Positions 10,773 to 25,300 of a stretch of 64,000 nucleotides of DNA are shown here, piece by piece. Source of the stretch: Owenia fusiformis. Lineage: Eukaryota > Annelida > Polychaeta > Sabellida > Oweniidae. The notes beneath the pieces were generated by a model. The model ran no database searches, had not been told where the DNA came from, and saw only the letters and a list, made by a program, of their open reading frames with translations. The position numbers were made by a program, and so were the translations under genes. Within the stretch, counting starts at the first letter, position 1. Every line of letters begins with the position of its first letter. The stretch covers positions 10,164,030 through 10,228,029 of the forward strand of contig CAIIXF020000009.1 in NCBI GenBank assembly GCA_903813345.2, read 5' to 3'.

Positions 10773-13388
10773 CTGTAAATGCAAGTGTGAAATCTCTTAT
10801 TTATGGATTTCTGTTTATTTTTAAGTTATAGTGTGGAAAAACACAGGTATATTTTACTCATAGGCGTTTTTAATTTTAATGACATGTTTGAGTGAAAATA
10901 ATTGTGAAACATAGCCTTGACATACATGATAATAGTATTATACTATTATTATTATATTGCCTATTTTTTATTAATATATACAGAATAAAGACCAAGATTT
11001 TATGATTTATGGCGTGATATATGACCGAAAAATTTATTTTGTCCATTGTTAAAAGACCGAAATCTGAGGTCTTTGGCAATGGCCAGAATAAAATTTGAGG
11101 TCATATATTTGACATAAATCATAAAATCAAGGTCTTTGTTAAGATTCTAATATGATAAACAGACAAGAAGAAACAAATGTTTGCATTTATGAATTTTAGT
11201 GGTCATACATACTCCAATATAGACCAGTAAATCAATTGTTCTAGTTAATGTGATGTCACGTATCATATTAGAATGAAAATTATATAACAACATATGAATA
11301 TACATGTATTCCAAGTATTAATAATAATAACAGAAATAAATATTATAACAATTCAACTGATAAGGTACAATTTAAGGCTCTAAGGAGTAACACAGCAGAT
11401 TGTCAAACAGGCATTTTAATATCACTTCCCATATAAACTTACCCCCATAAATATGGAGTTAATTTTTCAAATCACCCCAACAACTACTTGTCAATTGAAA
11501 ACTTGAGGTTGAAAATAAGCTTGATAATGTAGGGGTTTCATTAGCAGCAGGCAACACTAAAATAGTTATTGAATCCTACGACCTACGATTCAACTACATA
11601 ATAAAGGACCCACGGTCCTGTGCTCACACAGTGTAGTGGATATGCATAAAATGACTGTTGATATACGATAACTGAAAATGTGTTCCATGCGCAGTTGCAT
11701 TCAATCCAGCAATTTGATTAGTTCATATCATATGAACACATGCGCAATGACCACATATTTTTCTAGATAGATGTCACTTGCGTTCATTATTTCACACCAG
11801 TCCCTTCCCATGATGCACCTAATATTGCGGGAATATTTTCCTTTAGTGATAAAACAAATAACTCTCATCTTCGAAACATGTTTTCCGTTCCTTGGCAATA
11901 ATCTTTCATTTGGTACCGATCCAACCGCCGAAAAGTAATTCGAATCGTTCTGAATCGTGGGAATGAAGAACTTTCTTTTTTGCGCATGCGCATAGAACAC
12001 AGGATATTCGGCCATTTTTCAACTTTCAGTTTCGAAACATAATTTCATGCATCTATTTTGCATATAGCAGTCGTTATAGGCTGTCCTTCGTTAAAAATAA
12101 TATACGGAAATGAACCTAAGGAAACAAAGAACTCTAAGAACTACCGATTTTTAACAGTGGACGTGTCTTGAGGAAGAAATCTACTCTGGAGCTAATAATC
12201 GTGAGGTGAAAATTGCCATTATTTTCATTTTAAACACTCCTTTACATATTCTTCAGATTTCTCAGCAACTAGTGGATGGATTGCTACCATTTTGGGTAAC
12301 TTTACTCTGTGGTGTTGTTTGAATCAGCATGTTGATTGTTGAAAGGATTTCATATGTTTTTACTGGATATATCTAACAATCGTTTTCTACAAATTTCAGG
12401 AAGCATCAAAATCGAGCTCCCTTAAACTCTTTATAACAGTAGACTAGTATCGGAGGGCTTGCCCGACCCTCCAGACAAACCCCTGTGATATCAGACTAGA
12501 GGATATAGTCTAACATGAAGTCTGACATTTCCAGCCAATTTTCAAAAAATGTCAGGATTATAAGATATAGTCTAAGGATAAAGTGTATGATATATTCTCG
12601 AGGGACTGGAAAGACGCAGCATAAAACTGCCAGTGAAGAAGAATACAAATCATTGGAGAAAGAAATCAAATTATATGAATATTACCACTTACCTATGATC
12701 AGAATTACAACTAGCTTCCACATGCTAATCGTTTTGATATCTCCCCCACAAAAAGAAATAATTAGCCTAGATCTAGATCAGATTATACACAGATCATGTG
12801 ATGTTTTCAGAGTTTTGTTTTTGAAAAAATCAACTTTATTTTTTTACTTTTCTATCAATATTGGTATTCCTTTTACTATTATTCATATTCCACAATGAAG
12901 CCAGTAGATTCTTCTACATTGTTTTAAATATTTGGTTTAGTATATTCCCGAAATAAATCCGTGAATCAAATATTTGTCCTGGTAACTTTTTTCTTCTAAA
13001 TTTCTGACATGACCTCGACCTTGTACTGGACGAAATGATTTTGTTTTACCACCGTCAAAAAAGAATCGCCAAATCTAGGCCAAATATATAACAGAATTCA
13101 TTTATCAGTGAAAAATTAAATTGAGACCAAGAAAAATATTAATTGAATGTACATAATACGGACATATTCTGTTTCTTTCAATATGTAAGTATTTGTTTCG
13201 TTTCAAAATACGGGAATAAGTTTGAAATTTAGAGACCGTCTCAAAGTCAAATCTAGAAAGTGGAAGCCTAAATATCCAGCATTTTTCTTCAGTTTATCTC
13301 ATATTTTGTTCCATAACCACCATTTATGGTGGTATAATGGCGCTGCCTTGATCCAGGTGGTAGTATTGCACAAGTGTAAGCCAAAGTC
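10773..13388. other. Intergenic, upstream of raptor
   Basis: Holds the hairpin at 10984-11140. Open frames at 11728-12015 (-) and 12515-12898 (+) have no recognisable domains. The last few hundred bases should carry the raptor promoter and 5' UTR. No TATA box or other sure element was seen. Confidence 0.5.
10984..11140. repeat. 157-bp near-palindromic hairpin (MITE)
   Basis: Left arm from aataaagaccaagattttat and right arm ending ataaaatcaaggtctttgtt are complementary over about 75 bases each, with few mismatches and almost no loop (centre near 11062). Confidence 0.85.
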
Positions 13389-16300
13389 ATGGCGAGTTCT
13401 AACCAGATCAACATAGAAATGAGAAGTTTTTTGGAGGAGGATTTGGGACATTCTGGCGAAATGGAAAGCGAAAGCAAAGATGCAAATAATTCATTTCTTG
13501 CTTTTATCGAAAAACGACATTTGGAACGAATTGAAGGCACAAAGACATTCACACAGACATGGAGGATGAAAGAAAGAGTATGTTTCATCATCAATGTTGT
13601 TCATTTAGTTTCTTCCACTTCCAGGACAACTAAAATTAACCAAGTAAAAATGTCAGAAAAAAATGTCGCTAAACCAATCAGCGACGATGTCATCTCAATA
13701 CAGATTTACATTATAAGCGGATGTCATCTTTGAACCCTGGGGGTTCTCCCCCTCTTGATCTATCATAAACATCCTCAATATTGAGTTACAAGTCATTTGT
13801 GTTATAAAGAGTGGCTTCTAGAAATTTGAATTGTTCAGTTTCTATCATTGGGGAATCTACTCAAAGAATATACGCATTTGTTTGTAAACACGAATAGATG
13901 CATTTATTATACATATGTTTGACTTACCATAGCTACCCTGAAGTGTATTCATGCAGAAGACTGATTGAGGCCTACATTGTTTCTCAAAAGTCGATATCTT
14001 TCAGCTCTAGTTATACTCCAGTTTCTTACCTCAATCCATTCTATCATTTATTTGCTTATTTCCCCCTTGTTGACAAAGGTACATGTATGACCAAAGGTAT
14101 TTCGTTCTCTTGCTTGCTGTATCTTATTATCATCACGCGAATCTGTGATTTTACTTATATTTATTACAGATGAAGACAGTGAGTGTTGCTCTCGTGTTGT
14201 GTCTTAATGTAGGAGTAGATCCTCCAGATGTTGTCAAGACAACACCTTGTGCCAGACTAGAGTGCTGGATAGGTATGTCACATGTATACATATATGAAAA
14301 ATTGATTGTTTAACATATTGAGCCAAAGAATTTCTGCTGTGGTACTTCACCAAACTGCTTCACTGCTTTTGGTACTTTTTGACTTTATAATGCTTGTTTG
14401 ACCAATTTAAAGTATATGAATGTATTTATTATACTCAATTTAGAAAACCTTAGATGTATTTGAACCATGTACTTTCTTTAGAATGTCCAAAAACAAAAAA
14501 TGAAAAACAGGCAAAAAGATAATTACTATTATAATTTTAATATTGAAACATTTGCAAAGTTCCTTAAAACAACAAGCTGTAATGCCTTACTGCTAATAAA
14601 ATACCTACTTTATAATTTTTGACCTCTTACTATACATGTATGTCTTAATACTTTGTAACCTCTTCCCTTATAAAAAAAACAACCATTTTTTCCGAAATTC
14701 AATGGTTTCATTGCATATCATGTAACCATCATTTCAACCTTGAAGATCAAAGGAAAAATCATTATATCAACCATTCAAAACCATTGCGCAACCATTACTT
14801 CACCCAATCTTTTCAACCCTTTTTACATAAAGTTGCAATGGTTACGTAACCATTTTTGAGAAACCATTGCAAAACCATTACAACCATTACCCATTGAAAT
14901 TAACAGTTACAATTGATTGCAACCATTGATTGGGAACTGCAACTATTGCAACCATTAATCCTCAAAATGAATGCTCATGGGCAGACCTGTAGCCAGCTTT
15001 TGCACTTTTGACAAATTTACAAGGGGATTCATATTATATAACTATGGCCAAAAATTGGCCAAAATCACTTGAAAAGTCCTCAATATGGTGAATAACTGCA
15101 TGAATTTGAAATAATGTTGGGCTATGGCTATGTTGATATTATTAGTGTTTTTTTAAGTAAGCATGTCTGTAGTCTGCAGTCTATCACACTCTTCTCTCAT
15201 TAAAGAATTTTTTTTGGACTTTGTGTGTCTCGGATCTTGTTCTCAATGACAAGTCTGACGTCACTTCATGCACTTCCAGAACAACAAAAAAACATACACT
15301 TATTTGTATATATCATTTAATCTAATCCCTAGGATTTTAAACACTTATTTCTATGACTATTGCAATCACTTATCAGGTATCGTTTTTAAGGAGAATGAAA
15401 AATGCAGAAATCTTGTAAGAAAATAAGGATTCTTTTTTGTTTCAATTCAATATTGTTTAATTTTGCTGGCTTATTTTCATTAAGAAAATTGTAGAAATAC
15501 AAATTAAGATTTCACATTATTGAATTCAGATAAGGTACAAAGACAGAGCAGCAACAGTTGCACAGACAGAGCGGCAACGGTTGAAATGCTAATTATAACC
15601 ATTGAAAAGCTAATTATAACCATTGAAATGCTAATTATAACCCTTGAACAGCCAATTAGATCTGTTCAGTTCTGTTTTGATAGTTTAACAAAATCATTAC
15701 AAATTAATTCTTTTTTTAAGAATTATTTTTGTCTGAATAATTTATTTTTGAATTCCCCCTACCATAATAATGACACAATCATAGTAAATTAGATGAGATT
15801 CACATTAAGATTTTTGAAGCCAGCTATGGTCTTGATGAATTCTCTTTTTTCTAGCGATAGTTAACTTAAGTTCATAATACAATTTTGAGACATATCCAAC
15901 TTCAAGTTCATGCTCATAGGCATAAAACCATGTCTAGTAAAAGGAAATATCATCTATTCAAGTGTTTAAGATATTTCCCTTTCAGTCATTATGATTAAAG
16001 TTTAATCCAATTAGTAATTAATATTTTTTGATTTGTAAATGATATTGAAGAAAAGACAATCAATCCGGCTCTTGCCTAATCCAAAGCATAAATACAAGGA
16101 TGTTGATGTATCAAAATCATGTTTTGGAAACATTTTCAGTTTAATCTACTTAATTGTTGTAATAAGACTTCTTTGATATTGAAGAAGCAGTTATTTTGGC
16201 ACTAGCTTAATCCAAATCATAAATAAGAGGCAGGAAATACAATCTTTGATGTTTCATAAATGTATGTATGTACTTTTAGTCAGAAACGTTTTTTTGTTGA

Positions 16301-19300
16301 GACAGGAGAAAAACAGAAAATTTCCACAGAACGTTTTGTTGTATTGTTCAGTAAAACTGAATGAATCAAGAAGGAATTTCCAAATAAACTACAAGAATGA
16401 CCAGGGCCAAAAATGAATACACTTGATTCTCTTCAATAAAATAGAAATACTATCTCTATAAACATGAACTTGAAGTAATATTCAGTACCAAAAATGAATA
16501 AACCTTATTCTTTATAGAAATAATATGCCTATGAGAATGAACTTGAAGTCATATCCAGTGCCAAAAATTAATAAACCTTATTCTCTTCAATTAATTAGAA
16601 ATAATATGCCCATAAACATGAACTACTGTATTTTGAAACATAATAATGCATTCAATTTAATTGTATGTTCTTCATGTTTCAAATTGTCTCATTCTTAAAC
16701 TAAATAATTTCCACAATATGGTTGAAAATAGTTGCAACCATTTGGTAAAATGCAACTTAAACAATCAATGGTTTGTAATGGTTGCAAATGATTCCATAAT
16801 TTCAATGATATGCAACCAAAGTTTTCAACCAAATTTTAATGGTTGCAATGTAATGGTTGGAAACCATTTCAATTGGTTGCAGCAATGGTTATGCAATGAT
16901 TTGTAATGGTTGCGCAATGGATTTTAACGGTTGAAATTCGGAAAAAATTGTTGTTTTTTTCCTAAGGGTTAAACCTCATCTTAGAAGCTCCTTTCATTAC
17001 TTTACAGTTCTAAACCCATTTTCAGATCCTTCAACAATGAGTGCCCAGAAAGCTCTGGAAACAGTTGGATCTTACCTCCAAAAGCAATATGAAAGATGGC
17101 AGCCTCGTGCCCGCTACAAACAGAGCCTTGACCCAACCGTTGATGAGGTAAATCTTGAAACCTTAGAACTTTCGGGAAAATGAATTTCTTCTTTCTTATT
17201 TTATTTTGGCAGACAAGGGAACTCCTGATTACCCATACATCATCGTGTGTATCTGTTTATAAACTATAAGACCAAACCTGTACTGAAAACATATGTACAT
17301 GTATCTCTTATTTTCAATGTAAAAAAAGTTTTATGTATGTGTTTACATTGTAAGTTGAAGGTGAAATGGATATTGTGGCACTGTAATCATCATTCTGTGC
17401 CCAAATCCTCAGTATAATTATACACAATAGGTGTATTTCTTATTTTCAAGGTGAAAAAATTGTGTATGTCTCTGCGTCGTAATGCTAAGGAGGAGCGGGT
17501 ATTGTTTCACTATAATGGCCATGGTGTGCCTAGACCTACCATTAATGGAGAAATATGGGTTTTCAATAAGGTAAGCAAACATTTTCATCTTCTCCATTCA
17601 TTTACAGTAAAATATGTGTAATTGTTTCCACTAAATACAAATTAAATCAAAAAAACATAATCTATCGAAAACAAGCTACATATACTGTACTTGAAAGTTA
17701 AAACATCATATTTTGAAATAATGTTAATTATACTTAATAAGTAATATATATTTTAAATTGTATTTTGATGTTTTTATTTGACAGAGTTACACTCAGTATA
17801 TTCCCTTGTCTGTGTACGATCTACAGACTTGGATGGGGTCGCCATCTATATACGTGTATGACTGTTCAAATGCTGGTATCATTCTCGAGTCATTTAAACA
17901 ATTCTCTGTGCAGCGGGAACAGGAAGCTGAGGTTTGTATGTGTTTCTGTAGCTACGCAAAATTAATCCTCCAATTGCTCGGGTCCAGACGTAATCCACTT
18001 TGTTCTTTCCTTCAGAGTTGATGATGTTTGGACCCTTATGTTTGATGGATTCAAAATGAGGAACTTTTTTTGTTGAATTAAGCAAATCATAAAGTGACAT
18101 CACTAATGTAGTTGCCAGAGTAACAGATACAGAGTCTTCTTTATATTCATGTACGTGAATGAATATGTTCAGAAGCAAGTTGGAAGTTTTATTACAAAAT
18201 CATTCAAAAACTTAAACTTGCCAGGAGATTAGCATTTTAGGTGCATCACACATTAAGTATATTGTAACATATGTAAATAACAAGTTTTTGTATAAATTGT
18301 ATATATTATGATAGCTTAGACTTAGTGTAGTGTAGTATAGTGTAGTTTTGTACAATATATTCATTTTGTAATGACTAATATGTCCGGTCATGATATCTAC
18401 AATATAAGATATACATGTATCCAAATTCTAAAGTTCACAGATTCATGAATATTGTTTTGAATAGCTTTTTGAAAATAAATAAATAAAAAATAATAATAAA
18501 AAATAGAAAATATAAGAAAATGAAATTAAAAAAGTGTATATTCTGTTTCAGTTATCCAATGTTAACAGCAGGGACAGTCCCATGAGGCAAACATCTCAAA
18601 ACAATAAGAATTGTATTCAGCTCGCAGCATGTAGCTCATCCGAACTTCTGCCCATGAATCCGGAACTACCTGCTGACCTCTTCACTGCCTGTCTCACTAC
18701 ACCCATAAAAATAGCCCTCAGATGGTACTACTTTTAGAACCTTTATTTCCATACTAAACTTCATAGATTGTAATATCGATATTTTAAAGTACATTTTTGA
18801 GAATGATTTTTTCTTGATGAGTTTTTTGGAATGAACATGTTTTCATTGTATTTTTGATTGATTTTTAAAAATAGGAAAATGAATTTATAATTACTGATTA
18901 GAACAGAAAATATATACCTTTCTCGTACAAACTTTGCAATCATACTACAGATCTAATAGAAAAATAGAAAGAAAGAAATGTCACAAAGGAAGCAAGATTT
19001 CTCCCATGAGAGTCAGGTCATTGAGAAATGGAGCTTGACATAATATGTTAACTCCATTGCAATTATTGATTTTTGACACTATAACTGGGCTTTTTCATGC
19101 ACATCATACATCATTTTTACTTAAACTCAAACTTGTATATAGGGGCTCATATGGTAGCCAAAGGTGGGCCCATCAGTGAGCAAATTTGAACCACATTATT
19201 TATCTCGGGAAACATGTCAGATTTAATGATTTGGAACTTTGACGCCCAAAAAGTGACCATTATGGATAGCTTTTCTAGGTTTTATACCCCCGAGGTTATT

Positions 19301-22300
19301 TTCGAGGGGGTCTCAACTCTTTCTTAATAACTTTTAAAATATTAAAGATATGTGTCTGAAACTTGCAGGGTACCTTCCTGGGGTCAACACATAGATGTAT
19401 TGAAGGTTTAGGATTATTTGGAATAACGGTTGCTATAGTAACCAAGAAAATGTGTTTCCGAACTGGCAATTTTCAGCAATTTTGGCCTGTAGCAACCTGG
19501 TTGAAGTTAGATATTTTTTCTATTGATGAATTTTCCCATTGTTAATTGGTTTCAAAAACACACTACAACTGTATTCTTTCATTTTATTGCAGATTAGAAT
19601 TGACACCATTAGTATTAAAGGTCCATAATCGTACATGAATGAACCCACCCCCCAAAGTCTATAAAAAGTGGGCGTGGCACCAGACATGTACCAGTTTGTA
19701 ATTCATAAGTTTAAACACCCAATAAATAATGTTGATATTTATGTTACCCTGTTTCCAGTGGTAGTTGAAGAAGTTCTTTTAAAAAACTAGATATATTACC
19801 ATGGAAACCATATATTTATGCTGCATAGCAACAGAACTATGGTAATGAAATAGCCAATAATTTGATCGAAGCCCTCGTGCATGTGGTCCCATATATACAA
19901 AAATCAAATGTCCTGTATCTCTCAAAGATCTTAAAACCTTCCTGGGGTCAACACAGAGCTGTATTGAAACTTTGGGATTATTTGGATTAATGGTTGCTAT
20001 AGCAACTAAGAAAATGTGTTTCCGAGCTGGACAATTTATGGCAATTTTGCCCCACTGCAACTTGGATATTTTTTCTAGTGATGAATTTTCACATTGATAA
20101 TTGGTTTCAAAATCACACTACAACTGTATTCTTTCATTTTATTGCAGATTAGAATGACAACATTAGTATGAAAGGTCCATAATCATACATAAATGAACCC
20201 CCCCCCCCAAGTCTATAAGAAGTGGGCGTGGCACCAGACATGTACCACTTTGTAATTCATGAGTATAAAAACCCAATAAATAATGTTGATATTTATGTTA
20301 CCATGTTTCCAGTGGTAGTTGAAGAAGTTCTCCTAAAAACATAATCATATAATAAATATATACATATAATATCATATATAAATATATTATCATGGAAACC
20401 ATACATTTATGTTGCAATAGAAACAACTTTGGTATGTTAACGCAAAGCTTAATGAAATTATTGTTCATTTGACTATTCATTTGGCCATTTAGAGAAAACA
20501 ACAAATGTATGAGTAAACTATATTGGCTGAATATATATCTTAGTAGTTTACATTCTTTGAAGTTCACATTTGTATGAGCTACTATTCTAGTATATCTGAC
20601 ACATCTCTATTCTATAGTGATACTTTTACATTTGCTTGCAGAACGTGATATGTGATAGGCCCCAGAGTGATGGCACTCAGAAGACTGCATATGATATCAA
20701 AAAATGAAGCTTGAAAGAGATAAGTAATACAGCATACTATGACCCTGTCATTTAACCAACATATGAAGCTGTTAAGTTCTTAAACCAGTCTATTTCAGTT
20801 CTCCTCAGTCCTTTTTGAAAACTTCACATATATAATTTTGAAGCTCATATATGGGTTCTGACTCTTCTTGATCTGTCATAGCTGGCCTCATCACATCAAA
20901 AAGATCTTGTCGTAATATCTTTGATGTGCACCAGTCTAGTTCTAGTACACAAGATTTTAACCCATTGCCTCTGGGAGATGAGAGTACAGGCTTGTGTTGC
21001 ACACAAACTCTTCAATTACAGCCTGTGCTTCAATTGTAATATTTGTAGATGACCCAATACATTAATTGCCTGTGCTTCAATTGTAATATTTGTAGATGAC
21101 CCAATACATTAATTGAATGCATCTTGGTATTTCTGGCTATTGATTCATTGGCTTTGCTTTCACGGTTTCTCTGAGATCATCATTGAAGCTGGCATATATG
21201 CTAGTGGATCTCTTGAAGGTGTGTTAACTGGAAACCATTATAACAGATCAATCAGAGTGCCCAAAATCTTCCTAAAGTTGCAACAAAGGAATTTGTAAGA
21301 CAAGTTTATCAGCAAGCTACCAATCCCCATGCTCTCACAAAGGGTTATTGTCATGTAATATCATGATTCATCCAAGCTAGCAGAGAATGAGTTTGACCTC
21401 CACTTACTCTGTTGAGCGTTTACAAGACCTATGTCCACTATTTTTCACAATGGACCAGCCCAACTATGCTCTATATCTAGCAGCACAATATGTCATGCTT
21501 GCTAGCCTCAAGCATACAAACCAAGAGAAAGAAAGGCTATTGAGAGACCTTGGGTTTAGACCTACTGCATGTCAGATCCAGAGGCAAGGTGGAATTTGAA
21601 AAAGACTTGTGAGTGACACCAAAAGTTTTCAAAATCCAGTGAAAAGAATAAAGATGAAAACATTTGTGACAATCGAGAAGGACATCCTGATAACATCTGA
21701 CAAGTTTAGAGCTGAAAGGAATATTTTTTGACAGTTAGTTCTTATATCTCAAGAGAACAAGAAAGTTTAAGAGTATCCGCTTAGTCCAGTGTCATGGGCG
21801 CTAGGGTCTCCTGATGGTCTGCCAGCGAAGGCAGCAAAAGCAACACTCCTAAATGCTCTTGAGAATCTCCAACATCACCCTTCAAGACCAGCAAAAGATG
21901 AATCCTTCTACATATATGATGGTAATGCTATCTATCACAGCTTAGTGCAGCGTCTATCCACCTTTGAAGAACTGGCAGAGCAAGTGTTTGACATGATACC
22001 ACTGAAGTCAGAGAGGGTAGATTTCTTAACTGACAGCTATCAAATACATAGATTCAATAAAAGAACCAGAGAGAATGAGAAGAGGAACATCAAAACCCTT
22101 CATGATCCAAGGACCAAATCCCTAAGAATTGGTAAGAATTTTTGAGCAACAGCCAAAACAATACCCAACTAAACAGTCTTCTCCTTTGCGAGTGGCAAAC
22201 AGATAAGTACTCAGCCAAGCTGAAGAACAGAAAAGTATGCTTTACATGTGCAAAATTCTCACTAGTGATGGTCTAAATGTCCGATCATATGTTGATAACA

Positions 22301-25300
22301 ATCTACTGTCAACACAAGAAGAAGCAAACACCAAGATGAGTACATGAGAAGATGTTTTGATCAGTCAAAGAACATTATTGTACATTCCCCAGACACAGAT
22401 TTTCTAGTCTTGATGATACACTATTCTCACAGGTTGTAATTGTGTTAGTGCATTTGTTCAACGAGGAAAAACCAAGCCCCCAACTCTGCTATTCAATAGC
22501 CAGAAATACCAAGATGCATTCAATTAATGTATTAGGTCATCTACAAATATTACAACTGAAAAACAGGCTGTAATTGAAGAGTTTGTGTGTAACACAAGCC
22601 TGTACTCTCATCTCCCAGAGGCAATGGGTTGAAATCTTGTGTACTAGAACTAGACTGGTGCACATCAAATATATTACGACAAGATCTTGTTGATGTGATC
22701 AGGCCAGCTGTGACAGATCAAGAAGAGTCAGAAACCATATATGAGCTTCAAAATTATATAGGTGAAGTTTTCAAAAAGGACTGAGGAGAACTGAAATAGA
22801 CTGGTTTAAGAACTTAACAGCTTCATATGTTGGTTAAATGACAGGGTCATAGTATGCTGTATTACTTATCTCTTTCAAGCTTCATTTTTTGATATCATAT
22901 GCAGTCTTCTGAGTGCCATTACTCTGGGGCCTATCACATATCACGTTCTGCAAGCAAATGTAAAAGTATCACTATAGAATAGAGATGTGTCAGATATACT
23001 AGAATAGTAGCTCATACAAATGTGAACTTCAAAGAATGTAAACTACTAAGATATATATTCAGCCAATATAGTTTACTCATACATTTGTTGTTTTCTCTTA
23101 ATGGCCAAATGAATAGTCAAATGAACAATAATTTCATTAAGCCTTGCGTTAACATACCAAAGTTGTTTCTATGGCAACATAAATGTATGGTTTCCATGAT
23201 AATATATTTATTATATATGATATTATATGTATATATTTATTATATGATTATATTTTTAGGAGAGCTTCTTCAACTACCACTGGAAACATCGTAACATAAA
23301 TATCAACATTATTTATTGGGTTTTTATACTCATGAATTACAAAGTGGTACATGTCTGGTGCCACGCCCACTTCTTATAGACTTGGGGGGGGGTTCATTCA
23401 TGTATGATTATGGACCTTTCATTCTAATGGTGTCATTCTAATCTGCAATAAAATGAAAGAATACAGTTGTAGTGTGTTTTTGAAACCAATTATCAATGTG
23501 AAAATTCATCACTAGAAAAAATATCCAAGTTGCAGTGGGGCAAAATTGCCATAAATTGTCCAGCTCGGAAACACATTTTCTTAGTTGCTATAGCAACCAT
23601 TAATCCAAATAATCCCAAAGTTTCAATACAGCTCTGTGTTGACCCCAGGAAGGTTTTAAGATCTTTGAGAGATACAGGACATTTGATTTTTGTATATATG
23701 GGACCACATGCACGAGGGCTTCGATCAAATTATTGGCTATTTCATTACCATAGTTCTGTTGCTATGGCAACATAAATATATGGTTTCCATGGTAATATAT
23801 CTAGTTTTTTAAAAGAACTTCTTCAACTACCACTGGAAACAGGGTAACATAAATATCAACATCATTTATTGGGTGTTTAAACTTATGAATTACAAACTGG
23901 TACATGTCTGGTGCCACGCCCACTTTTTATAGACTTTGGGGGGTGGGTTCATTCATGTACGATCATGGACCTTTAATACCAATGGTGTCAATTCTAATCT
24001 GCAATAAAATGAAAGAATACAGTTGTAGTGTGTTTTTGAAACCAATTAACAATGTGAAAATTCATCAATAGAAAAAATATCTAACTTCAACCAGGTTACT
24101 ACAGGCCAAAATTGCTGTAAATTGCCAGTTCGGAAACACATTTTCTTGGTTGCTATAGCAACCGTTATTCCAAATAATCCTAACCTTTCAATACAGCTAT
24201 GTGTTGACCCCAGGAAGGTACCCTGCAAGTTTCAGACACATTTCTTTAATATTTTTAGAGTTATTAAGAAAGAGTTGAGACCCCCTCGAAAATAACCTCG
24301 GGGGGTATAAAACCTAGAAAAGCTATCCATAATGGTCGCTTTTTGGGCGTCAAAGTTCCAAATCATTAAATCTGACATGTTTCCCGAGATAAATAATGTG
24401 GTTCAAATTTGCTAACAGATGGGCCCACCTTTGGCTACCATATGAGCCCCTAATATGTATATCCTAACATCACTAATCTGAACACCTCACTTTCCTACTT
24501 TTATTATTATAAGCTCGTATAGACTTCCATGTTATAAAACCTCAAAATCCTCAAAATACATGCCAATCACTTTTGGCTGTTCTTTTTTGTACATTTAAAA
24601 ATTTTATTTTTAGGTATGTCCTTCAAAACACTCATAAGCTTGTGCCAAGTATAACACTAGAGGATGTTGATAAAATCCCCGGGCAGCTTAATGACAGGAG
24701 AACTATGCTAGGAGAAATGAATTGGATCTTCACAGCTATAACTGATACTATAGCATGGAACACACTACCTAGAGGTGAATATTATAATGGAATTACAGAT
24801 TTTTGAAATATTTTTCATAGAGAATTGTCTAAATGAGAAGGTTAACAAATAGAATTTACTTTCAGAATAAATTATGTGAATTAATGCAAAATTTGGGTAT
24901 TTTATTCAAAATAAAACTGAGAATGGATTGTTTGGTTGACAACACTGTCCCCTTATTTAATTATGTATCAGTGTTAATTTCACACTTATATGTCTTTGCA
25001 GAATTGTTTCAAAAATTGTTCCGTCAAGATCTGCTGGTCGCGAGTTTGTTTCGCAACTTTTTATTGGCTGAGAGAATCATGAGGTCATACAATTGTACTC
25101 CTACATCGAGTCCAAAACTACCACCAACATATCAACATCCAATGTGGTAATTATGAATTTTTTTGTGAAAAATGTGATTTTAAAATAATTCAGATTGCTG
25201 TGTCGAATATTATATCATGCCAAAACCCAAAAATTATTTCAAGTAGCTTAAAGAGCAGATAAAATATTGAATTGAAATGCAGTACCTTATACCTTTAAAG

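Larger units (their letters stand above)
14665..16968. mobile_element. Foldback element with GGTTGCAA-type arms, in raptor intron 2
   Basis: The termini are inverted copies: left ccctta..aaaaaaaacaacc..ttttttccgaa, right the complement ending cctaagggtt. Inside, the left arm (to about 14960) is a run of AACCATT/GCAACCATT motifs. The right arm (about 16700-16950) is the complementary run of AATGGTTGCAA motifs. The roughly 1.7-kb middle has no recognisable gene. It fills most of raptor intron 2. Confidence 0.7.
19135..24460. mobile_element. Palindrome A: 5.3-kb foldback element with 2-kb arms
   Basis: Left arm 19141-21143 and right arm 22494-24452 are inverted copies of each other. The outer ends read aggggctcatatggtagcca (left) and its complement (right). 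Shared inner landmarks include the ttatacccccgaggttattt block, the ggcgtggcaccagacatgta block and the repeated tgtttccagtggtagttgaa block. The left arm also carries a private tandem duplication near 21020-21115. The middle (21144-22493) and inner arms carry a broken gene (separate entry). No transposase was recognised and no clear target-site duplication seen. The arms are highly similar but not identical, so an assembly artefact is unlikely. Confidence 0.85.
18725..24613. other. Raptor intron 6 (5.9 kb), hosts palindromic element
   Basis: Lies between exon 6 (phase 2 donor) and exon 7. Nearly the whole intron is palindrome A, described below. The edges are plain AT-rich intron sequence. Confidence 0.85.

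Noticed and set aside
12515-12898. 127-codon open frame upstream of raptor
   Set aside because: Low-complexity hydrophobic content, no family features, no conserved start context.
19135-24460. Palindrome A as an assembly artefact
   Set aside because: The arms differ by many substitutions and a private tandem duplication, and they are bounded on both sides by in-phase raptor exons.
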